This document shows positions 8,008-13,357 of a stretch of 13,357 nt of DNA, one piece after another. The DNA comes from an uncultured Eubacterium sp. (lineage in GTDB: Bacteria; Bacillota; Clostridia; Lachnospirales; Lachnospiraceae), in NCBI GenBank assembly GCA_910586445.1, contig CAJUHV010000090.1, positions 1-13,357 of the forward strand. Reading direction: 5' to 3'. Position 1 is the first letter of the stretch; each line of letters starts with the position of its first letter. The position numbers and the translations under genes are program-made. Under the pieces are notes generated by a model. The model ran no database searches and was not told the origin of the DNA. It saw only the letters and a program-made list of their open reading frames with translations.

Positions 8008-11000
8008 CTATTCCATATCTGAGCCGTCATCATCAAAATCATCCACAAAAATGGAATCATCTTCATCCTCTTCCGGCTCATCATCTTCTGCGTCCACAAG
8101 TTCCTCACTCTCAGCATCAAATTCTTTCTTGGAAAATCCCATTTTGCTGAAAGATTCATTGCTTTCAAATGCAAAATCCTTGTCTCCTGAAATAATAGAA
8201 TTCAAATCTGTATTACCATATTCACTGGTTTCCATCAGCTGCACTTCGTTGCGGTATTCATCCAATACCCTGACATCAAGCGCCAGTGACTGCAGTTCTT
8301 TTAACAGCACCTTAAACGACTCTGGAATACCAGGTTCCGGGATATTTTCTCCCTTAATAATAGCTTCATATGTCTTTACACGGCCTACTACGTCATCCGA
8401 TTTTACCGTCAGTATTTCCTGCAGCGTATAGGACGCGCCGTATGCCTCCAAAGCCCATACCTCCATCTCTCCAAAACGCTGTCCGCCAAACTGCGCCTTA
8501 CCGCCTAAAGGCTGCTGCGTAACGAGAGAATACGGGCCGGTCGAACGGGCGTGAATCTTATCATCAACCAGATGATGCAGCTTGAGGTAATGCATGTGCC
8601 CGATCGTTACTGGAGAGTCAAAATACTCACCTGTACGCCCATCGCGCAGCCTTACCTTGCCGTCCCTGGAAATCGGCACCCCTTTCCACAGTTCCCTGTG
8701 ATCCCTGTGGTCAGATAAATACCGCATCACATCCGGCCGCAGCTCTTCCTGATACTTGGCTTCGAATTCTTCCCATTCCATATTTACATAGTCATTGGCA
8801 AGCTCCAGCGTATCCTGTATATCCAGCTCCTTCGCGCCGTCAAACACCGGCGTTTCTATATTAAATCCCAATGCTTTCGCTGCTAAGCTCAAGTGGATCT
8901 CCAACACCTGTCCGATATTCATTCGGGAAGGCACGCCCAGCGGATTCAGCACAATGTCCAGCGGACGGCCATTTGGCAGAAACGGCATGTCTTCTACCGG
9001 CAGTACACGGGAAACCACACCCTTATTTCCATGACGGCCTGCCATCTTGTCACCTACAGAAATCTTTCTCTTCTGAGCGATATAAATGCGCACCGCCTGA
9101 TTCACGCCCGGAGACAGCTCATCTCCGTTATCCCTCGTAAATACCTTGGCATCTACGACAATACCATATTCACCATGAGGCACTTTTAAAGAAGTATCCC
9201 TTACTTCTCTTGCTTTTTCACCAAAAATCGCACGCAGCAGCCTCTCTTCTGCTGTCAGCTCTGTCTCTCCCTTTGGAGTTACTTTTCCAACCAGAATATC
9301 TCCGGCGCGGACTTCTGCCCCGATACGAATGATGCCTCTTTCGTCCAGATCTTTTAATGCATCATCACCGACACCCGGCACATCCCTTGTGATTTCTTCC
9401 GGCCCGAGCTTTGTATCACGGGCTTCTGCTTCATATTCTTCAATGTGGATCGATGTGTACACATCATCCTGCACTAATCGTTCACTTAATAATACTGCGT
9501 CCTCGTAGTTATAGCCTTCCCATGTCATAAATCCGATCAGCGGATTTTTGCCAAGCGCCAGCTCGCCCTGCGAAGTGGACGGCCCGTCAGCTATGACTTC
9601 GTTTACCTCTACATGCTCTCCCTTAAACACAATCGGCCTCTGATTGTAGCAGTTGCTCTGATTGCTTCGGGTAAATTTTGACAGCCGATACGTGCTCGTA
9701 GTACCGTCATCATTTTTAATCCTGATTTCATTAGATACAGAACTCTCGACTGTACCTGGCTTTCTGGCAACTACACAGACACCAGAATCGACCGCTGCCT
9801 TCGGCTCCATACCTGTACCTACAACCGGCGCTTCTGTTGTCAGAAGCGGCACTGCCTGACGCTGCATGTTTGACCCCATAAGCGCACGGTTGGCGTCGTC
9901 ATTCTGCAGGAACGGAATCAATGCCGTAGCAACAGAAAACACCATTTTCGGAGACACGTCCATATAATCAAACATCGTTTTATCATATTCCTGTGTCTCC
10001 TCCAGATAACGGCCGGATACAGAATTACGGACAAAATGCCCTTCCTTATCTAATTTTTCATTCGCCTGCGCTACATGATAGTTATCTTCTTCATCTGCCG
10101 TCATATAAACAACATCATCCGTAACGCGCGGATTTTTTGGATCTGCCTTATCTATTTTACGGTATGGCGCTTCTACAAAGCCATACTCATTGATTCTCGC
10201 ATAACAGGCCAGGGAGTTGATCAATCCAATGTTTGGACCTTCCGGCGTCTCGATCGGGCACATTCTTCCGTAATGGGAATAGTGCACGTCACGCACCTCA
10301 AATCCGGCACGGTCTCTGGACAGCCCGCCCGGGCCTAATGCAGACAGACGCCTTTTATGCGTCAGCTCGCCCAACGGATTATTCTGATCCATAAACTGTG
10401 ACAGCTGTGAAGAACCAAAGAATTCTTTGACTGCCGCTGTTACCGGCTTTATATTAATCAGGCTCTGCGGGGAAATTCCTTCCAGATCCTGTGTCGTCAT
10501 ACGCTCCCTGACTACCCTCTCCAGACGGGACAGTCCGATACGGTACTGATTCTGCAGCAGCTCTCCGACCGCGCGGATACGGCGGTTGCCCAGATGATCG
10601 ATGTCGTCGTCGTTGCCTGCACCCCATTCCAGATGCATATTATAATTAATAGAAGCAAATATATCTTCCTTTGTAATATGCTTCGGAATCAGGAGGTTTA
10701 AATTTTTGCGGACTGCTGTTTTTAACTCTTCGATATCCGCCCCTTCATTTTCTTCCAGCACACGTTTTAACGCCGGATAATACACCAGCTCACGAATGCC
10801 CACTTCTTCTTTATCTATTTCCGGGCACCACACGCTAAAATCCACCATCAAAGAAGACAGCACCTTTACATTACGCTCTTCTGACTGTATCCATACATAC
10901 GGCACTGCCGCATTCTGGATCTTTTCTGCTGCTTCGCGTGACAAAACCGTACCCGGCTGCAGCTCAATCACCTCTCCGGTCTCAGGATCTGGGAACGAGA

Positions 11001-11892
11001 TTTCTTCTGCAAGCGTCTGCCCTTTCAGACGGTTTTTAAAGTGCAGCTTTTTATTGAATTTGTACCGCCCTACCTTTGCCAGATCGTATCTTCTTGGATC
11101 AAAAAACATGGCTGTGATCAGGCTCTCCGCACTATCCACAGTCAGAGGCTCACCCGGACGGATTTTTTTATATAATTCTAAAAGACCCTGCTCGTAATTC
11201 GTAGCAACGTCCTTACCAAAACTAGCAACAATTTTCGGCTCTTCGCCAAATAAATCTAAAATTTCCTGATTTGTCCCTACGCCCAGCGCACGGACCAAAA
11301 CTGTGATCGGAACCTTTCTTGTCCTGTCTACACGGACATAAAATACGTCATTGGAGTCTGTCTCATATTCCAGCCATGCACCACGGTTTGGAATAACAGT
11401 ACAGGAGTATAAAGTCTTGCCGACTTTATCATGAGAAATCGCATAGTAAATACCCGGCGAACGCACTAACTGGCTTACGATGACACGCTCTGCGCCATTT
11501 ATTACAAACGTACCAGTCTCTGTCATCAACGGCAGATCACCCATGAAAATCTCATGGTCGTTAATTTCGCCATTTTCTTTATTATACAATCTGACTTTAA
11601 CTTTTAAAGGAGCCGCATAAGTCGCATCCCGTTCCTTGCATTCAGGAATCGTATATTTCACGTCATCCTCGCATAATGTAAAATCAATGAAATCCAGACT
11701 CAGATGACCGCTATAATCCGAAATCGGAGAGATGTCTGCAAACACTTCTTTAAGTCCTTCTTTAAGAAACCACTGATAAGAGTCTTTTTGGACTTCAATC
11801 AGATTCGGCATTTCCAGAACCTCTTTTTGTCTCGAGTAACTCATACGTATACTTCTGCCAGTATTTACCGGACGTATTCTGTTCTTCTCCAT
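8008..11892 (-). CDS. rpoB: DNA-directed RNA polymerase subunit beta with acidic C-terminal tail
   Basis: The beta subunit forms half of the polymerase active-site cleft and the rifampicin pocket. From the chosen start it has 1294 residues. The rifampicin region GSSQLSQFMDQNNPL (493-507) continues to THKRRLSALGPGG (511-523), with Asp502, His512 and Ser517 at positions equivalent to E. coli 516, 526 and 531, all sensitive-type. KISVGDKMAGRHGNKG (943-958) includes the two lysines near the catalytic centre, and the C-terminal RFGEMEVWALEAYGA (1139-1153) contacts beta'. After about residue 1220 comes a tail whose last 36 residues contain 22 Asp/Glu. The ATG at 11892 is preferred: AGAGGTGA (11901-11908) lies 8 bases upstream and the protein begins MEKNRIRPVNTGRSIRMSYS. 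An in-frame ATG at 11934 has no ribosome binding site. rpoB has its own promoter at 12025-12054. Confidence 0.98.
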   Translation of the reverse strand: MEKNRIRPVNTGRSIRMSYSRQKEVLEMPNLIEVQKDSYQWFLKEGLKEVFADISPISDYSGHLSLDFIDFTLCEDDVKYTIPECKERDATYAAPLKVKVRLYNKENGEINDHEIFMGDLPLMTETGTFVINGAERVIVSQLVRSPGIYYAISHDKVGKTLYSCTVIPNRGAWLEYETDSNDVFYVRVDRTRKVPITVLVRALGVGTNQEILDLFGEEPKIVASFGKDVATNYEQGLLELYKKIRPGEPLTVDSAESLITAMFFDPRRYDLAKVGRYKFNKKLHFKNRLKGQTLAEEISFPDPETGEVIELQPGTVLSREAAEKIQNAAVPYVWIQSEERNVKVLSSLMVDFSVWCPEIDKEEVGIRELVYYPALKRVLEENEGADIEELKTAVRKNLNLLIPKHITKEDIFASINYNMHLEWGAGNDDDIDHLGNRRIRAVGELLQNQYRIGLSRLERVVRERMTTQDLEGISPQSLINIKPVTAAVKEFFGSSQLSQFMDQNNPLGELTHKRRLSALGPGGLSRDRAGFEVRDVHYSHYGRMCPIETPEGPNIGLINSLACYARINEYGFVEAPYRKIDKADPKNPRVTDDVVYMTADEEDNYHVAQANEKLDKEGHFVRNSVSGRYLEETQEYDKTMFDYMDVSPKMVFSVATALIPFLQNDDANRALMGSNMQRQAVPLLTTEAPVVGTGMEPKAAVDSGVCVVARKPGTVESSVSNEIRIKNDDGTTSTYRLSKFTRSNQSNCYNQRPIVFKGEHVEVNEVIADGPSTSQGELALGKNPLIGFMTWEGYNYEDAVLLSERLVQDDVYTSIHIEEYEAEARDTKLGPEEITRDVPGVGDDALKDLDERGIIRIGAEVRAGDILVGKVTPKGETELTAEERLLRAIFGEKAREVRDTSLKVPHGEYGIVVDAKVFTRDNGDELSPGVNQAVRIYIAQKRKISVGDKMAGRHGNKGVVSRVLPVEDMPFLPNGRPLDIVLNPLGVPSRMNIGQVLEIHLSLAAKALGFNIETPVFDGAKELDIQDTLELANDYVNMEWEEFEAKYQEELRPDVMRYLSDHRDHRELWKGVPISRDGKVRLRDGRTGEYFDSPVTIGHMHYLKLHHLVDDKIHARSTGPYSLVTQQPLGGKAQFGGQRFGEMEVWALEAYGASYTLQEILTVKSDDVVGRVKTYEAIIKGENIPEPGIPESFKVLLKELQSLALDVRVLDEYRNEVQLMETSEYGNTDLNSIISGDKDFAFESNESFSKMGFSKKEFDAESEELVDAEDDEPEEDEDDSIFVDDFDDDGSDME

Positions 11893-12001
11893 ATGACGTT
11901 TCACCTCTCGTTCTTTATTTTGACAAAAAAGCATATCCAGCTATCTGCTTTTACCTTCCTACAATATGTTGTGCATCTGTAAAAAAGCGCAAAAAAGCCA
12001 T

Positions 12002-12019
12002 TTCGCACAATAGGTGCAA
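12002..12019 (-). other. Hairpin at the 5' end of the predicted rpoB mRNA
   Basis: On the minus strand TTGCAC and GTGCGA pair (one G-U) around a 5-base loop, starting within a few bases of the predicted rpoB transcription start. A GC-poor stretch with two runs of six T (within 11981-11996) follows about six bases later. It could stabilise the 5' end or weakly favour early pausing or termination. Weak evidence. Confidence 0.3.
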
Positions 12020-12024
12020 CGTAT

Positions 12025-12054
12025 ATGATAGCACAAGTCCCCCCTGCCTGTCAA
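12025..12054 (-). promoter_or_regulatory. Promoter of rpoBC
   Basis: Minus strand consensus TTGACA (12049-12054), an 18-base spacer containing a run of six G, and TATCAT (12025-12030). Predicted start is near 12018, giving a leader of about 125 bases before rpoB. The -35 box lies inside an 11-bp inverted repeat (12046-12073), so a regulator could act here. Confidence 0.8.
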
Positions 12055-12073
12055 GACATTTTTCTTGGCAGGC
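12046..12073. repeat. Inverted repeat overlapping the rpoB -35 box
   Basis: GCCTGTCAAGA (12046-12056) and TCTTGGCAGGC (12063-12073) are 11-base arms around a 6-base loop with one non-complementary position, which becomes a G-U pair in plus-strand RNA and an A-C mismatch in minus-strand RNA. The left arm covers the -35 hexamer of the rpoB promoter. It could be a regulator-binding dyad or a structure in the short leader of the opposing plus-strand gene. No known operator was recognised. Confidence 0.45.
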
Positions 12074-12080
12074 CCAGATC

Positions 12081-12109
12081 AAAAAAATTTTTAAAGTCTG
12101 CAAGCAGAC
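12081..12109 (-). terminator. Weak terminator-like element just upstream of the rpoB promoter
   Basis: GTCTGC and GCAGAC (12096-12109) flank two bases; on the minus strand a short stem is followed by TTT, five A and then seven T (12081-12095). It might stop transcripts arriving from rplL before the rpoB promoter. The stem is only 5-6 bp and the T-run is interrupted, so this could equally be a small dyad upstream of the plus-strand gene. Confidence 0.3.
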
Positions 12110-12148
12110 GGCATTGAATCCGTACTTATAATGTAAGGAGGAATGAAC

Positions 12149-12653
12149 ATGAAAAAAGCAAACAAAATTATAGCTGTTATTTTATCATTAGCACTTATGC
12201 TGGGGATGGCAGCAACTGCAAATGCAGCAGATATGGAACATAATGTCGAAGATCTTTTTTACACTGTATATAACGAAAATGGGGACGTCGTTGAAGAAGG
12301 AATTACCTCACGAATACAAAATACAAGATATCATTGGTCCCCTAATATTACGTTGAGCAATGGATGGTATGCAAATTTTCGAATGCCAGGACCAGCCGCA
12401 TTTTATGTTACAGCTCATACATCAATGAAATTTTCGTATTCTTTAAATAGAAGCGCAGCCATTGAGTATCAATTTATGAAATCAAGTGAGCGCTCTACAG
12501 CATATGCGAATGTTTGGGAAAAAGGCACCAGAGCAGCAGCTAGGGGGTGGTGCCATAACAGCAATAGCAGATTCCACAGCCTACTACTATGCCGGCATAA
12601 CAAATGCCTCTTCTGATCCAATTACAATTACTTCAGTGGATTTCACGTTTTAA
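12149..12653 (+). pseudogene. Small secreted protein of unknown function, frameshifted
   Basis: I do not recognise this family. The ATG at 12149 has AAGGAGG (12135-12141) 7 bases upstream; an ATG at 12143 is only one base from it and is unlikely. Residues 1 to about 27 form a clear Sec signal peptide: MKKANK, a hydrophobic stretch IIAVILSLALMLGMA, then ATANA before ADMEHN, with signal peptidase I cleavage likely after ANA. The mature part is rich in Asn, Ser, Thr and aromatics, suggesting a small beta-rich extracellular protein. The open frame runs to a TGA at 12614-12616 (155 residues), but from about 12524 the product becomes Arg/Cys/His-rich. One frame over, the sequence reads through AITAIADSTAYYYAGITNAS and ends in SVDFTF at a TAA (12651-12653). 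Removing one base between the A5 run at 12519-12523 and the G5 run at 12543-12547 would restore 167 residues. It opposes the operon on both sides; promoter unclear (TATAAT at 12127-12132 lies very close to the ribosome binding site). Confidence 0.7.
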
Positions 12654-12728
12654 ATTTATATTTCTTTAATGAAACAGTTTTTCAAGCAATTTAACAGTTC
12701 GCATCTATATTTATTCTGATAGATACAT

Positions 12729-12763
12729 AAAGGGAACTATTTTCAAAGAATAGCTCCCTTTTT
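12729..12763 (+). terminator. Intrinsic terminator of the plus-strand secreted-protein gene
   Basis: AAAGGGAACTATT (12729-12741) pairs with AATAGCTCCCTTT (12749-12761): 7 bp, one mismatch, 5 bp, around a 7-base loop, ending in five T. It lies about 75 bases after the restored stop codon, with the right orientation for that gene. The preserved terminator suggests the gene decayed recently or is still expressed. Confidence 0.75.
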
Positions 12764-12815
12764 CATACCCCTAGCCAGAACAATCGAACGTACACTGCGA
12801 GAACTTTCTTTTGCC

Positions 12816-12879
12816 AAAATCACCTTTCCTTTCTTATAAGATAGCCTGAACAACTATATTATAACGGAAAGGTGATTTT
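12816..12879. repeat. Long two-part inverted repeat (64 bases)
   Basis: AAAATCACCTTTCC (12816-12829) and GGAAAGGTGATTTT (12866-12879) are perfect 14-base arms. Inside them TTATAAGATAG (12834-12844) and CTATATTATAA (12854-12864) pair at 10 of 11 positions, leaving a 9-base loop and a small asymmetric bulge. The whole element folds into one hairpin. It is followed by T-rich sequence on both strands. It may be a bidirectional terminator or RNA-processing hairpin, or a miniature mobile element; no flanking direct repeat was recognised. Confidence 0.6.
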
Positions 12880-12923
12880 TGTTGTATAATAACCGATGCG
12901 CACCCGCATAGCGAATGGTTTAT

Positions 12924-12975
12924 TGTCCAGCACATCTCCATTTTTCGATTGAGAAAAACTTCGATGCACTGGACA
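12924..12975 (-). ncRNA. Structured hairpin in the rplL-rpoB transcript
   Basis: On the minus strand TGTCCAGTGCATC (12963-12975) pairs with GATGTGCTGGACA (12924-12936) over 13 positions, two of them G-U. A second inner stem of 6 bp (TTTTTC with GAAAAA, 12941-12958) tops it. On the plus strand the same two positions would be A-C mismatches, so the structure fits RNA made in the rplL to rpoB direction. No T-run follows, which argues against a terminator. E. coli has an RNase III processing site in this interval; an analogous role here is inference. This is a cis element in mRNA, not a claimed separate RNA gene. Confidence 0.5.
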
Positions 12976-12987
12976 GGCTAAGCCCAT

Positions 12988-13025
12988 AATTAAAGCGGGG
13001 ACATCCTGTCATGGAATATCCCCGC
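12988..13025 (-). terminator. Terminator or attenuator behind rplL
   Basis: GCGGGGA (12995-13001) and TCCCCGC (13019-13025) form a GC-rich 7-bp stem 17 bases after the rplL stop, with a 17-base loop that can add a few pairs. On the minus strand it is followed by TTTAATT, a weak T-tract. Partial termination at rplL, making more L7/L12 than polymerase, is known in E. coli and fits this position. Confidence 0.6.
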
Positions 13026-13042
13026 CCTCAATCCGTGCATAT

Positions 13043-13357
13043 TTATTTTAATGTTACTTTAGCACCTTCAGCTTCAAGCTTAGCTTTCAGCTCTTCTGCA
13101 GAAGCCTTGTCAGCCTGCTCTTTTACGATCTTTGGAGCGCTGTCTACTACTTCTTTTGCTTCTTTTAAGCCAAGGCCTGTAGCTTCACGAACTACCTTGA
13201 TAACCTTAACCTTGTTCGGGCCAACTTCTGTCAGCTCTACATCGAACTCTGTCTTTTCTTCTGCTGCTTCGCCAGCACCTGCTGCAGCTGCTACTACAAC
13301 GCCTGCTGCTGCGGATACGCCGAATTCTTCTTCACATGCTTTTACTAAATCATTTAA
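13043..13357 (-). CDS. rplL: 50S ribosomal protein L7/L12, C-terminal 104 residues (partial)
   Basis: L7/L12 forms the multicopy stalk of the 50S subunit that recruits and activates the translational GTPases, including EF-G and EF-Tu encoded further along this window. The frame is open from the right edge and ends with TAA at 13045-13043; the start codon and roughly the first 18-20 residues lie outside. The visible part begins LNDLVKACEEEFGVSAAA (end of the N-terminal dimerisation domain), continues into an Ala/Gly/Val-rich hinge and then the conserved C-terminal domain with KVKVIKVVREATGLGLKEAK, the surface that contacts the factors, ending EGAKVTLK. All features are normal for the family. 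It precedes rpoB as usual, but is separated from it by 1150 bases and an opposing gene. Confidence 0.97.
   Translation of the reverse strand, partial: LNDLVKACEEEFGVSAAAGVVVAAAAGAGEAAEEKTEFDVELTEVGPNKVKVIKVVREATGLGLKEAKEVVDSAPKIVKEQADKASAEELKAKLEAEGAKVTLK

Larger units (their letters stand above)
12654..13042. other. Gap between the secreted-protein gene and rplL, three large hairpins, no gene
   Basis: No protein-coding gene is supported in these 389 bases. They hold the terminator of the plus-strand gene (12729-12763), a long two-part hairpin (12816-12879), a 13-bp stem (12924-12975) and the hairpin behind rplL (12995-13025). A 24-codon minus-strand frame from a TTG at 12817 is too short and overlaps the terminator. 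Confidence 0.7.

Noticed and set aside
7964..8431. 155-codon plus-strand open frame opposite the end of rpoB
   Set aside because: Shadow of the acidic, low-complexity RpoB tail; the product is a Ser-rich low-complexity chain with no plausible start context.
11893..11934. Fourteen-codon upstream extension of rpoB
   Set aside because: The ATG at 11934 has no ribosome binding site, whereas the ATG at 11892 has one and matches the family start.
12519..12547. Programmed +1 frameshift in the secreted-protein gene
   Set aside because: No known slippery heptamer or stimulatory pause site was seen; a one-base indel in a homopolymer is simpler.
12743..12817. 24-residue minus-strand frame from a TTG start, MAKESSRSVRSIVLARGMKK and four more residues
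   Set aside because: It has an A/G-rich sequence upstream that resembles a ribosome binding site, but is very short, overlaps the terminator of the opposite gene and matches nothing I recognise.

Overview
The window is a core transcription and translation locus, almost entirely on the minus strand: rplL (C-terminal part), rpoB, rpoC, rpsL, rpsG, fusA and the first codons of tuf. Gene order and protein sequences point to a low-to-mid GC Firmicute of the class Clostridia, most likely Lachnospiraceae. S12 is the long 140-residue Gram-positive type, L7/L12 and EF-G look clostridial, and both RpoB and RpoC carry long acidic C-terminal tails. The small genes that Bacillus has in this cluster (ybxB between rplL and rpoB, ybxF between rpoC and rpsL) are absent. 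This assignment comes from recall of family sequences, not from a search.

Reading in the direction of transcription (right to left): rplL ends at 13043 and is followed by a GC-rich hairpin. Next comes an 1150-base rplL-rpoB interval, long for this junction. It holds two further large hairpins and a plus-strand gene for a small secreted protein, opposed to the operon, whose reading frame is broken near its 3' end. A strong promoter (TTGACA, 18-base spacer, TATCAT) sits 133 bases upstream of rpoB. rpoB and rpoC are separated by 15 bases and end at a perfect 17-bp hairpin terminator. A new near-consensus promoter (TTGACT, 17 bases, TATAAT) starts rpsL-rpsG-fusA, with a 410-base structured gap between rpsL and rpsG. 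In the fusA-tuf gap lies another promoter (TTGAAA, 17 bases, TATAAT) with a degenerate second copy upstream. The str and rpo genes therefore look like three transcription units: rpoBC, rpsL-rpsG-fusA and tuf, with possible readthrough between them.

The genes supply the RNA polymerase beta and beta' subunits, three ribosomal proteins (L7/L12, S12, S7) and two elongation factors (EF-G, EF-Tu). Known rifampicin (RpoB) and streptomycin (S12) resistance positions that I can identify carry the sensitive-type residue. rpsG starts with GTG and fusA with TTG, each behind a good ribosome binding site. I see no CRISPR array, tRNA, rRNA, phage gene or defence system. The non-routine parts are the rplL-rpoB interval and the acidic tails of RpoB and RpoC.
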